50,447 nt of DNA, from the NCBI GenBank assembly GCA_030055235.1, contig JASGUW010000087.1, forward strand, positions 1-50,447. The letters run 5' to 3'. Origin of the DNA: Bacillota bacterium. GTDB lineage: Bacteria > Bacillota > Clostridia > Saccharofermentanales > Fastidiosipilaceae. Positions 34,196 through 42,669 of this stretch are shown piece after piece. The notes beneath the pieces are model-generated. The model saw nothing but the letters and a program-made list of their open reading frames with translations, searched no databases and was not told the origin of the DNA. A program made the translations under genes and the position numbers. The first letter of the stretch is position 1; each line of letters opens with the position of its first letter.

Positions 34196-36709
34196 CTAAT
34201 TCGGTCCGTCAAGTGGCTTTTCGTAATAAAGGCTTTGTGTATTACAAGAGGCGAAGTTCTCTCCTTCAGGGCCGGTGACACCGGTTCTGCCATAGATGTA
34301 CTGATACCAGCCTTCCAGGATGACCTTGCTGCCGCAGGGACTGATCGATGCCTGGATGAAATACTTCCCCATAACCATGTCTCTGCCGTTTATCGGCCTG
34401 TCCAGAATATGTTCGCCAATAGAGACAATCTGGCCAGTCTCCGGGGAGTATTCGAAGTCATAGGTTCCTGGCAGGAGGCGGGTCGAAATTCTGCCGTGTG
34501 TGTCATCAATTTTGCTGATCTCAAAAGAACCTTCGTAAAACGGCTTTCCCTGGCGCAGGCGATTCCATTCTGCGGTTTCCTGTGCGGCGAGGTCCGCCTT
34601 GTCCTCAAACCAGTCGGGGAAATTGAGCTCGGTAATGACAATGCTGTGATTGATCGTCTGTCCCTCGTAGGCTCCTGCCAGCTGGTCCAGAGTGGGAGCC
34701 CCAAACCCTATGTTGACATCCGTCTGTGGGATCAGCAGTTCAAAATCTCTGGTGAATTCGGGTTCGGCCGTATCGGGATCGGCATCCGGCGGGAAGAACT
34801 GCAGCTGTGTCGGTCGGCCGGCGAAGGCATAGCCGATCAGGGAGAAATAGATGGTTGTCTGTCCGCTGCCCTCGATCCTGCTGGACCAGCTCGTTTTGTC
34901 CGCATTCTTTGAGAGATCGGCAAAACGCACCGTGTAGCCCTCATACTCGGATGCGGCACCCGCCGCGATCTCCTCGTTGATGTTGATTTTCACCATCTGA
35001 TTCAGGAAATCCTGCATTTCTATGAGTTCCTGACGGTACATCTCTTCCGTTCTTCTCTGCATTTCGGTTTCCGCGGATTTGACCACCGCCCTCAGGCGTC
35101 TGTACAGGTAGTCCTTATACTCTTGGGTCATCTCGGCTCTCTCTGCCTCTGTTGAAACGGAGAGCTGATTTTCACCTCTGGTGCCGCCCCTCGTCGGCAT
35201 GGCACTCATGACCTGGCCCCAGTCCTGATGGTCCAGTCTCCAGAAAAAGCCGCAGTACCAGTCGACTTCGGCCTCGAGTTCCGCCAGAACCGCCTCTTCA
35301 TCGCCGGCGTGTTCCTCCAGAATCCCTATCACCACATCGCGCCAGTCCCTGGTGCTGCGCGCGTTCCAGATGCCGTTGAGCTTCAGGTCCCTCTCGGTGA
35401 TGGGAGGGTCAGGCGTGCCGTCGAGCGGTCCCCCCTGATAATAGTCGTTGAAATAGAGATAGACTTCATTGATATCCGCCTTTTTTCGCGCCATGCTCGT
35501 TTCAAAAAGCTGACTGACGCTGTAATCGAGGATGGAAACCGCGAAACAGGCAAGTCCAAGAGCCTTGGACGAAATTCTCCGGAGCAGGAGCTTGCCCAAT
35601 TCCTTATACAGTTCCAGGATCTGGGCATCGGTCCTCTCGGTATTAAGAATGATGGTACCGACTTTGGCAGCGGAGGCCAGCCTGCCCAGGACGGCGAGCT
35701 GCTGATAAACAGAATAGGCCGCTGTCGTCCCCAGTGAGCTGGCACTGTCGGCAAGATCTCCCAGAGTACTGACATTGATGGCGTCTTCCAGGGCGCCCAG
35801 AATCGTTTCGGCCGTCGTGGCCATGGATGTCCCTTCGCTTAAACGCTCATGGTTCGGCCACAGCTCAAGGTCCAGACCGGCCAGGGTAGAGATATTATGG
35901 GCGAAAAGGCTGGCACCGAGCTCGGCCGTGATTCGTCCTTCGTTCAGCTCGTTGTCGATCTGCTCATTGAGCGCGGCGATGGCCCTCGTCTCGTCCAGCA
36001 TATAGAGAGACGTATCGTAGCCAAAGATGAAGGCATATCTCGTGTTCTCGTTCTTCACCATGAACGCCCCGTATGTCGACAGGTGATCGGTGAGGATCAC
36101 GAGTTCCCCCGCCTCGGCGTCCACCTCGTAGGGGACGCCCTCCCATTCGCCGGTCTCCTCGTTTTTGTACAGGGCCTCGACACAGTTTGCCGGATCCTCT
36201 CCCTCGTCACAGAAGGAAGCATCGTAGGGAATGCGAATCGTGATATAAAGTCCGAGGTCGCTCTGATCTCCGAGGGTGATATCATAGGCTTCGATTTTCC
36301 ATTCGTCGTTTTCATCGCGTTCATCCGGCAGCTTCTCGACAGCCAGCTCCGTCTCTTCATCGATAATGAATTCGGCAAATTCCCCGAGATCGACTGTCAC
36401 CCCATTCATTTTGGCGCATGGCCTGTCGGGACTGAGTGTGGGCGTATCCGGCTTTTCAGGTTCGCCGATCGCCGTTTCTGGAGTTTCGGGGGAAGGTGTC
36501 ACAGGACCTGCTTTTTCGGGTTCAGAACCCGTCGTTCCATGATCCCTGGAGCTCGTCGTCCTGCGAACGGGTGCAGCAGTGTCTGTTACCCGGGGCCGCT
36601 CGGGAAGGGTTCCGCCTCTGCCGCCCCTTATCAAATCACATCCTGCAAGTGGAAGAATCATGGCGAAAACCAGAATAAACGCCAATATCCTCTGCAACTC
36701 TCTCTTCAC
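34196..36709 (-). CDS. Large lipoprotein of unknown function, paralogue B
   Basis: 837 residues from GTG 36709, chosen because AGGAGG sits 8 nt upstream and matches the start of paralogue A; in-frame ATGs upstream (36739) lack such a site. The signal peptide is RILAFILVFAMILPLAGC with lipobox LAGC. The order of domains equals paralogue A: a longer Pro/Thr/Glu linker (repeats of EPEKPxTP type), the beta region with LVILTDHLSTYGAFMV, a long helical region and the C-terminal GRTGVTGPEGENFASC block. By eye the two are about two-thirds identical, with the linker most divergent. The function is unknown. A surface-exposed or wall-spanning role is inferred from the lipoprotein anchor and linker. Confidence 0.78.
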   Translation of the reverse strand: MKRELQRILAFILVFAMILPLAGCDLIRGGRGGTLPERPRVTDTAAPVRRTTSSRDHGTTGSEPEKAGPVTPSPETPETAIGEPEKPDTPTLSPDRPCAKMNGVTVDLGEFAEFIIDEETELAVEKLPDERDENDEWKIEAYDITLGDQSDLGLYITIRIPYDASFCDEGEDPANCVEALYKNEETGEWEGVPYEVDAEAGELVILTDHLSTYGAFMVKNENTRYAFIFGYDTSLYMLDETRAIAALNEQIDNELNEGRITAELGASLFAHNISTLAGLDLELWPNHERLSEGTSMATTAETILGALEDAINVSTLGDLADSASSLGTTAAYSVYQQLAVLGRLASAAKVGTIILNTERTDAQILELYKELGKLLLRRISSKALGLACFAVSILDYSVSQLFETSMARKKADINEVYLYFNDYYQGGPLDGTPDPPITERDLKLNGIWNARSTRDWRDVVIGILEEHAGDEEAVLAELEAEVDWYCGFFWRLDHQDWGQVMSAMPTRGGTRGENQLSVSTEAERAEMTQEYKDYLYRRLRAVVKSAETEMQRRTEEMYRQELIEMQDFLNQMVKININEEIAAGAASEYEGYTVRFADLSKNADKTSWSSRIEGSGQTTIYFSLIGYAFAGRPTQLQFFPPDADPDTAEPEFTRDFELLIPQTDVNIGFGAPTLDQLAGAYEGQTINHSIVITELNFPDWFEDKADLAAQETAEWNRLRQGKPFYEGSFEISKIDDTHGRISTRLLPGTYDFEYSPETGQIVSIGEHILDRPINGRDMVMGKYFIQASISPCGSKVILEGWYQYIYGRTGVTGPEGENFASCNTQSLYYEKPLDGPN

Positions 36710-37306
36710 GTCTACGCCTCCTCCTGACATCTTCATCAAACAGCAACTTCACTTTATAACGCGAGTCGTAGCCATATATGGTAATTCTGCACAATAGCAT
36801 AGAGGGCAGTGCAGATGAAATTTGAATGAGTATACTACATATACTTATGAATACGAAAAAGTGCATGTAAACACTGGGTAATAAGGAAGCTTGGTCCTGT
36901 TTGCCAGGCGTAGCCGGATGCTGATGCCCATGATGGTCAAGTGCCTTATCCCGCTCCGGATCCTGTGTGGACAAGAGGAGCACAGAGGCAGTATTGGGCT
37001 CCAATACCTCTTGTAAAACGATATATGGCGACCCGCTTCAGAGCCCTGTATCTAATTCATATACCTGTCTGGAAGGTGAACAACTGTCAGAAGCACTTGT
37101 GAGAGTTACCGTATGATGTACAATCAAGTTAACAGGACTCCCCGCACCTCTCAACGATGTGGCCCAGGGGAGACATTTTTTATTTGGGAGAATTAGTGCA
37201 GTTAAGTGCATGCCGGCGATCAGAGCGGTCACGGGATTGACAGGATGACGGGCAATCCGCGAAACTCGTTTCCGGGAGAGCAGATCGAACGAACGGGGTG
37301 AACGGC
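36710..37306. other. Intergenic region with duplicated control block
   Basis: 36760-36804 repeats the block found at 33936-33980 (minus sense, control region of lipoprotein B). The rest, between divergent lipoprotein B and the URO-D gene, shows no ORF or clear promoter; a TTGACA at 37237-37242 lacks a matching -10. Confidence 0.45.
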
Positions 37307-38554
37307 ATGGATAGACTTCAAGACCACGATCGGAAGATACTGAGGGAGCTCGCGCGCCGACAGCTGGAGCTCGCGGCTGATGAACGAAACCGCGAGCGTC
37401 GGCAGCGGATTCAGGCGATGCACAGCCTCAAGCCCGTGCGCCCGCCCGTCTGGATTGACGAAATTCCCTGGCATGAGATGGACATCGACGGCGAACTCGA
37501 GCTCCACTGCGAGAGCGCAACAGCGCGGGAGATCGAGTGCCAGATCCGGAGGACACTCTTTCGCTGGAAGCATTTTCCTGTCGACATGGTCGTCGAGGAC
37601 GCCCTCTATGTGACGAAGGCTTATGAGGATTCTGGCATTGGCGTCCAGGTCCAGGAGACCATTCTGCAGACGGATGCTGCGAATCCCATCGTTTCGCATC
37701 GGTATGAGGATCAGCTCGACAGCTGGGAAAAGCTCGAGAAACTCCAGATTCCCATCATCCGGGCGTGCCCGGATCTGGATGCCGCGCGACTTGAGTGGAT
37801 GCGGGAGATTTTCGACGGCGTGATCCCCGTCCGTCTGCGCGGTCGTGCCATCTATCACGCGCCATGGGATGTGATTCCGAGGCTGCGTGGCGTCGAGGCC
37901 TGTCTGATCGACATGCTGGAGCGGCCGGACTTCACCCACGCCATGATCGGCCGCTTCACCGACATCGCCGTAGCCCGCTACGAGCAGATGGAAGCCCAGG
38001 GTCTTTTGGAGATCCATCTCCCGTCCCTGCACTGCACGCCGCCTTACACCACGGACCTGCCTGCGCCCGACTATGACGGCGGCCCGGCGCGGTTCCGGGA
38101 CATCTGGTTCCGCGGGATGGCGCAGCTGCTGTCGTCGGTGTCACCGACTTTGCATAATGAATATGATATCGCCTACATGCGCCGCCTGAGCGATCGCTGC
38201 GGGCTCGCCTACTACGGCTGCTGTGAACCGCTCGACCGCATGATTCCCTATCTGAAGAAGCTGCCCAATCTGCGCAAAATCGGCGTCAGCCCCTGGGCGG
38301 ACAAGCGCTCCTCGGCCGAACAGATCGGCGGCGACTATGTCTATGCCTGTAAACCCAACCCCGCCGCCGTGGCCACCCGCCTGGACGCCGCCGCCGTGCG
38401 TGCGGAAATCCGCGAGGTCATCGAGCTCTGTCTTGAACACGGCTGTCCCTATGAGTTCGTGCTGAAGGACATCAGCACGGTCGGCAGGCGCCCCGGGAAC
38501 CTGATCGAGTGGGCCCGCGTGGTGATGGAAACGATTGACAGCTACTACGGCTGA
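37307..38554 (+). CDS. Uroporphyrinogen decarboxylase (URO-D) family protein
   Basis: 415 residues from ATG 37307, with GGGGTG 6 nt upstream; GTG 37298 is a weaker alternative. Features of the URO-D/MtaA-like TIM barrel include PVWIDEIPWHEM near the N-terminus, IPVRLRGRAIYHAPWDVIPRLRGVEACLIDML mid-protein, GLAYYGCCEPLDRMIPYLKKLPNLRKIGVSPWAD, and YVYACKPNPAAV near the end. The group is not the heme enzyme; members near sugar or corrinoid genes are often methyltransferases or unknown. GCCEP supplies Cys/His-type ligands that could bind zinc as in MtaA-type methyltransferases. No corrinoid protein lies nearby, so its partner is unknown. It stands alone and overlaps the next gene tail-to-tail by 10 nt. 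Confidence 0.75.
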   Translation: MDRLQDHDRKILRELARRQLELAADERNRERRQRIQAMHSLKPVRPPVWIDEIPWHEMDIDGELELHCESATAREIECQIRRTLFRWKHFPVDMVVEDALYVTKAYEDSGIGVQVQETILQTDAANPIVSHRYEDQLDSWEKLEKLQIPIIRACPDLDAARLEWMREIFDGVIPVRLRGRAIYHAPWDVIPRLRGVEACLIDMLERPDFTHAMIGRFTDIAVARYEQMEAQGLLEIHLPSLHCTPPYTTDLPAPDYDGGPARFRDIWFRGMAQLLSSVSPTLHNEYDIAYMRRLSDRCGLAYYGCCEPLDRMIPYLKKLPNLRKIGVSPWADKRSSAEQIGGDYVYACKPNPAAVATRLDAAAVRAEIREVIELCLEHGCPYEFVLKDISTVGRRPGNLIEWARVVMETIDSYYG

Positions 38555-38880
38555 GCGGGCGGGGCCGCGAGCCGCTCGATGAGCCGCAGACGCAGAGGAC
38601 GCCGGGTGAGGAATTCGACATTTTCGTCCATGGTCGTTCGGGGGTGGGGGTAGATATCGCGTCCGATGACGATCTCCTCGGCGATGACATAAAGATAGCC
38701 TGGTTCTGTGCCGTTGTGCCAGATAGCGCCATCATCGTCATAGGACAGCAGGTCCGGCTGGTGGGAGAAGGCCGCGGCGAGTTTGCGCCATGGTGTGACG
38801 GTACTGCCGCTGACGAGTTCGTCAAAGAGCCGATTCGAGCCGTGATACCAGGGTCCGTTGCTGTCGCTGCCATTTCTCAT
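38545..38880 (-). CDS. Small Arr-like ADP-ribosyltransferase-fold protein
   Basis: 111 residues from ATG 38880 (MRNGSDSNGPWYHGS), preceded by GGGAG; an earlier ATG at 38988 is possible. The core reads WYHGSNRLFDELVSGSTVTPW, then AAFSHQPDLLSYDDDG, then GYLYVIAEEI, YPHPRTTMDENVEFLTRRPLRLRLIER. This resembles the rifampin ADP-ribosyltransferase (Arr) layout: an initial YHGT/S, an L-x-P/G-G loop, a central Y-strand, and a closing T-x-E-P-L-R-like strand. If active, it would transfer ADP-ribose from NAD. The target is unknown, and small Arr-like proteins also appear as toxins or modification enzymes. It is isolated and convergent with the URO-D gene. Confidence 0.55.
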   Translation of the reverse strand: MRNGSDSNGPWYHGSNRLFDELVSGSTVTPWRKLAAAFSHQPDLLSYDDDGAIWHNGTEPGYLYVIAEEIVIGRDIYPHPRTTMDENVEFLTRRPLRLRLIERLAAPPAQP

Positions 38881-39025
38881 GGATCGGCTCCCGTATGGGT
38901 TTCCCCCAAATGGGGGCCAATCAGGTGGGGGTGGGAGCCGCAGTTTATGGCGGTTTAGGCGGATCAGGGCAGAAAAAGAGTGGCGCATGGCGTGTTCTTC
39001 ACCTGTATCATGAATTTCCCACGAG

Positions 39026-39123
39026 CATGGACCTCTCACAGCACAGCACCCCCTGCTCCTCTTATGTAACGGTACTACGCTACCGAGATCAAGGAGGCAG
39101 GACAAAAACGATATGGTACTCAT
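39026..39123 (+). pseudogene. Degenerate duplicate of the 5' end of the DUF559-like gene
   Basis: CTCTCACAGCACAGCACCCC at 39030 onward, then GGTACTACGCTACCGAGATC and AAGGAGGCAGGACAAAA, parallels CTCTCACACCACAGCGCCCT, then CAATACTACAGTGCCGAAAT and AGGGAGGCCGGACAGAA within the gene (39135-39225). In frame with the gene it would read RYYATEIKEAGQKRYGTHM, closely matching QYYSAEIREAGQNQFTVF. A TAA directly before RYY stops this frame upstream. It is a broken tandem duplication. Confidence 0.65.
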
Positions 39124-39960
39124 ATGAAAAGATATCTCTCACACCACAGCGCCCTCGGCTTCTGGGCCTTCCCGCTTGCCCACCAATACTACAGTGCCGA
39201 AATCAGGGAGGCCGGACAGAACCAGTTCACAGTATTCGATCGCAGTGATCGAGTGATGGTGGATGGCGTGTCCTCCTATTTGTGTTCACAGCCTATGCCT
39301 CGTAATGCTGTGTGCACGGTAGAGGGTAAACACGTTGTTTCACCACAATTGATGTATCTTCAACTCGTGCAAAAGCTCGGGCTGCATGAGGCGATTTTGC
39401 TGGGCGATCTTCTATGTGCCTGTCCTGAAAGTTCCTGGATGAAACCGATCATGACGCGAGCCGAGCTGCTTGCCTTTGCACAGGCGGCGGAAGATGTGAA
39501 AGGGCGACCGCTGGCACTTAGGGCGCTTAAGTATGTGAAGGAAGATGCTCGCTCCATCATGGAGTGCTTTGTCGACATGCTGCTTGCTCTTCCCAATCGA
39601 CATGGTGGGCTCGGATTGAGTGGAGGTGTCTTCAACTACCGGATAGAACTCGATCGCGAGGGGCAGCTGGCGCTGAGGCAGAGAGTCTGCTTTGTCGATT
39701 ACTGTTTTCCTGAGCGGAGAATCATCTATGAATACAACGGCGGACATCACGCCACGACGATCGATGAAGATTCGCGGCGTACGTTGGCGCTCCAGCGTCA
39801 GGGCTATACGGTGATTACTGTCACGAAAACACAGCTCTATAACCGCGACGCCCTGCACCAGCTGCTGCAGCATGTGGCAGAAGTTCATCAGTTACGTATT
39901 CGTATTCGCACGAAACACTATGAAGAAGGTATCAGAGCAATCCAAGCCCTTCTACCATAG
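39124..39960 (+). CDS. DUF559-like PD-(D/E)XK-fold protein with AbiEi-like N-terminus
   Basis: 278 residues from ATG 39124. The C-terminal part shows the very-short-patch/DUF559 layout: VDYCFPERRIIYEYNGGHHA, then RRTLALQRQGYTVITVTKTQLYNRDALHQLL. The catalytic set is Asp (VDYCF) and Glu (IYEYNG), with no obvious Lys at the usual spot. The N-terminal ~100 residues resemble the AbiEi/winged-helix type often fused to DUF559. Such proteins are common orphan genes in Bacillota and Actinobacteria, of unproven nuclease function. The ribosome-binding site is poor: AAGGAGG (39089-39095) is ~28 nt away. A partial copy of the 5' end lies immediately upstream, so the original start may have been lost. Confidence 0.65.
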   Translation: MKRYLSHHSALGFWAFPLAHQYYSAEIREAGQNQFTVFDRSDRVMVDGVSSYLCSQPMPRNAVCTVEGKHVVSPQLMYLQLVQKLGLHEAILLGDLLCACPESSWMKPIMTRAELLAFAQAAEDVKGRPLALRALKYVKEDARSIMECFVDMLLALPNRHGGLGLSGGVFNYRIELDREGQLALRQRVCFVDYCFPERRIIYEYNGGHHATTIDEDSRRTLALQRQGYTVITVTKTQLYNRDALHQLLQHVAEVHQLRIRIRTKHYEEGIRAIQALLP

Positions 39961-39977
39961 GCTTTTACGTTGGTTGG

Positions 39978-40193
39978 TGGTCAAGTTAGCCTGGTATCCA
40001 AATGGTTTTTTGGATTAGACGCTATTTTGACCAGAAACAGGCTCTTCGTGGTCAAAGTAGCCTGGTATCCAAATGGTTTTTTGGATTACGCGCTGTTTTG
40101 ACCAGAAACAGGCCCTTCGTGGTCAAAGTAGGCTGAAATCCAAATCGTTTTTGCCATTACACGCTGTTTTGACCCTGCGCGCCGTGCGCGCGA
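39978..40193 (+). repeat. Tandem array 3 of the 71-bp hairpin repeat (three units)
   Basis: GGATTA at 40012 and 40083 and the variant CCATTA at 40154 keep the 71-bp period. The stem arms match array 1 in the same orientation. The last unit is degenerate and ends in CTGCGCGCCGTGCGCGCG, the same GC-rich variant loop found in the second unit of array 1. It sits between two co-directional genes. Confidence 0.92.
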
Positions 40194-40367
40194 CCCCTGC
40201 CAGCCGCGCCCTCTTGACATGTACACCCGCCTCCCGGCATTCCTGCCGTGCAGCTGAAGTGGAATTCTGCGCCTCCGAAGGGGCTGTGGCTGTCTTTTTG
40301 CACAGCGTAACTGTACAAAGGCGTAAATTTTGCTCGAGAAACGGCTTTAGTAAGCAATCTTCAACTT

Positions 40368-40405
40368 GAACCGCAAAGCTCTCCACTTTGGACAGTTTGC
40401 GGTTC
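40368..40405. repeat. Strong intergenic hairpin
   Basis: GAACCGCAAA (40368-40377) pairs perfectly with TTTGCGGTTC (40396-40405). The interior CTCTCC...GGACAG adds further pairs with one mismatch. No T-run follows. Confidence 0.65.
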
Positions 40406-40732
40406 GAGATGACGGATTCAGGTGTTTTCGAACGGGCTGCGACTGTTCTGAGCGCTTGCGTCTGCACTACAGAGAACCTCGAATGTGAAGAAGTCCTCTT
40501 ATTTGAAACACCGCTGCTTTAGCGTGCTCTTCGAATGACGGCGGACTTCTCCTCACTGTGTTCTTCCGCGTCTTCCATACAAGGCGACTAAAGTACTCCA
40601 AAATTTTGTCACACCCCTGCCATCTTCCAGCCATAATTGATGAAAAATGATATATTATCCCGGAATTTGACGAAAACGCGTTTTGTTCAAAAACTATTCT
40701 GGACCGTGCAGCATATGGCGCAGTTAGATCGC

Positions 40733-40738
40733 TATAAT
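40733..40738 (+). promoter_or_regulatory. Possible -10 element for the 40882 locus
   Basis: A consensus TATAAT about 145 nt before the first TIM-barrel gene. No convincing -35. Confidence 0.35.
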
Positions 40739-40881
40739 GAGATAACGCAATAAGAAAGAACCTTTATTAATATAGTTGTGATGCACTTAAGAGGAGCAGG
40801 CGCTCTTTATTCGTGCAGGCAATTCGTGCAAACAGGATGGCAGCAGCATTGGGCTGACGGGATTTGAGGAGGGTTGGATCG

Positions 40882-41721
40882 ATGGCGGCACCCAAACTGG
40901 ACATTGGGATCGTGACGCGCAGCTTTCCGGGACTGGACAATGCAGCGACGGCCCGCTTTCTGGCAGATAACGGCTTCGCCACCACGGAACTGTGCCTGGT
41001 TCAGACCGACTCCAATCGCTGGCACTACAACAATCAGGTGGACCTTGAAGGGCTGGATGGCGTCGGACTTCGCCGCATCGCTGACATCTACCGTGCTGCC
41101 GGCATTACGGTTTCAGCTTTTGGCATCTTTACCAACCTTATTGAAAAGGACGATGCGAAGCGCCGCGCCAATCTGGAGAATTTTATCCGCTGCATGGAAT
41201 ATGCTTCAGAGGCCGGCATCGACATTGTCGCGACCGAATGCGGCTTCGATCCCGAATCGCGCGGTGTGATTGCCTCGGAGTATGAGACACGCTATGGCCG
41301 CCTCATCGAATCGCTTAGCTGCCTGACCGCGGAGGCCGAACGCATCGGCATCAGCATTGCGCTTGAACCCTGTGTCCTCGATGTCGTTCCTTCCGCCAAA
41401 CGCATGGCTGACACCATCCGTCAGGTCGGCTCCGAGCGCCTGGGTGTCCTGCTCGACCCCGCCAATCTCATCGCAAACTCCTCGGAACGCGACATGTTCC
41501 ATTATCTTGCCGATCATATTCTGTATTTCCATGGCAAGGACCGCCGCGTCAACGACAGCTACGGCCGTGTTGTCGGTGACGGCGACATTGATTGGCCGCT
41601 TTTCCTTAAGCTCTACCATGAACTCACTCCCGGACGTCCCTTCATTCTGGAGTACGTCAATATCGATAACTGCCTCGAAATCCGCGACCGCCTTCTGGCC
41701 TATAACGCCCGGCTCCCCTGA
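40882..41721 (+). CDS. Sugar phosphate isomerase/epimerase family protein (TIM barrel), first of the 40.9-48.7 kb locus
   Basis: 279 residues from ATG 40882, with GAGGAGGG upstream; a TTG at 40864 is inside that site. The fold has SFPGLDNAATARFLADNGFATTELCL at the N-terminus, VATECGFD mid-barrel, ISIALEPCVLDVVPSAKR with Glu, LGVLLDPANLIA with Asp, YFHGKDRRVND with His/Asp and FILEYVNIDN with Glu. These are the four metal-site positions of tagatose-3-epimerase-like enzymes. It probably epimerises or isomerises a keto-sugar with a divalent metal in the cytosol. It opens a locus with a second TIM barrel and two Gfo/Idh/MocA dehydrogenases, the usual partners in 3-keto-sugar chemistry. Confidence 0.82.
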   Translation: MAAPKLDIGIVTRSFPGLDNAATARFLADNGFATTELCLVQTDSNRWHYNNQVDLEGLDGVGLRRIADIYRAAGITVSAFGIFTNLIEKDDAKRRANLENFIRCMEYASEAGIDIVATECGFDPESRGVIASEYETRYGRLIESLSCLTAEAERIGISIALEPCVLDVVPSAKRMADTIRQVGSERLGVLLDPANLIANSSERDMFHYLADHILYFHGKDRRVNDSYGRVVGDGDIDWPLFLKLYHELTPGRPFILEYVNIDNCLEIRDRLLAYNARLP

Positions 41722-41830
41722 GCCGCACCCGCCTGAGCCGCACCTGCCGGCAGCACCAAACCCGCCCCCTGAGGCCTGCCCCGACTGACCAGATAAACCC
41801 GACTGACAGAAATATGAGGAGACAATTAAC

Positions 41831-42631
41831 ATGATCAAACTGGGTGTTAACTCCGTACTGTTCAAAACCCTGCCCTTCTCCGAAGCCGCACGTCTTATCT
41901 CGCTCTGTGGCTACGATGGCCTGGAGATTTCGGCTATCCGCGGCATGTGCGAGCATCTGAATCTCGACAGCTGGGAGCGACAGAAAGACGAACTGCTCGC
42001 CATCATGGCCGACAATGAGCTCGCATTCCTGGCCACGGAGGTAGCCGCCCTCGATCCCGAGCGCCTGCTGCCGGCCTTTGCCGCCTGTCAGGGCCTGGGC
42101 ATCCCGGTCGTCAACGTCGGTTCGGGCGGGAGGCAGGATGACCAGGCCTCGCTCGACGCCGCCATCGACCTGCTCGCGCAAATGGCTGACGCCGCCGCCC
42201 TTCACGGTGTCACCCTCTGTGTGAAAGCCCACGTCGGCGCCGCCATCCACGACACGGCCACCACCCTCTACGCCATCGACAAACTCAAGGGTGTCCAGGG
42301 CTTCGGCATCGACATGGATCCCTCCCATGTTTACCGCGCCAGTGAACTGCCCGAAGAGGCTCTTCCGCATGTCCTCCCGGCGACGCGCCATGTGCATATT
42401 CGCGATTGCAAAGGACGCGGCCCTTCGCCCGGAGTCCCGCAGCTGCAGACCTGCGGCCGTGGCGATATCAACCTGGATGCCTACCTCAAAACCATGGTTG
42501 CGGGAAATTACCAGGGGCCGGTCAACCTCGAAATCATCGGTCCCGAGCTCACGATGGAAGAGGCCGTGACCATCGCCGCCGAAAGCTACGGTTACATGAA
42601 TGCGATCCTCCGACGCTACAATGCCCGCTGA
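41831..42631 (+). CDS. Sugar phosphate isomerase/epimerase family protein (TIM barrel), second copy in the locus
   Basis: 266 residues, ATG 41831 behind GAGGAG. The barrel motifs are LISLCGYDGLEISAIRG, TEVAALDPERL, TLCVKAHVGAAIHDTATTL, GFGIDMDPSHVYRA, HVHIRDCKGRG and PVNLEIIGPE. The position usually held by Glu in ALEPH-type motifs is Lys (VKAHVG), a variation I recall in one branch of the family. The last ligands (Asp, His, Glu) are present. It follows the first barrel by 109 nt and is only weakly similar to it, so the two are likely different steps of one pathway rather than duplicates. Confidence 0.8.
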   Translation: MIKLGVNSVLFKTLPFSEAARLISLCGYDGLEISAIRGMCEHLNLDSWERQKDELLAIMADNELAFLATEVAALDPERLLPAFAACQGLGIPVVNVGSGGRQDDQASLDAAIDLLAQMADAAALHGVTLCVKAHVGAAIHDTATTLYAIDKLKGVQGFGIDMDPSHVYRASELPEEALPHVLPATRHVHIRDCKGRGPSPGVPQLQTCGRGDINLDAYLKTMVAGNYQGPVNLEIIGPELTMEEAVTIAAESYGYMNAILRRYNAR

Positions 42632-42669
42632 AACCGCTGCCGCTGCCGCCCCGAACAGGAGAAAATGAA

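Larger units (their letters stand above)
40194..40881. other. Intergenic region with several hairpins and no gene
   Basis: Contains TTGCACAGcgtaaCTGTACAA (about 40298-40318), a motif GTACAAAGG...AAATTTTGCTCGAG (about 40313-40339) that matches the right arm region of the 17102-17232 inverted repeat, a strong hairpin at 40368-40405 and a TATAAT at 40733-40738. No ORF with a plausible start was found. Confidence 0.55.

Noticed and set aside
39124-39960. Restriction-modification system
   Set aside because: The DUF559-like protein has a nuclease-type fold but no methyltransferase or specificity gene is next to it.
40368-40405. tRNA or terminator
   Set aside because: It has GGTTCGAG like a T-loop, but no acceptor, anticodon or D arms fit, and no T-run follows the hairpin.
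42406-42669. N-terminal extension of the 42670 sulfatase-like protein
   Set aside because: It overlaps the preceding gene; the conserved metal motif starts right after ATG 42670, which has a ribosome site.
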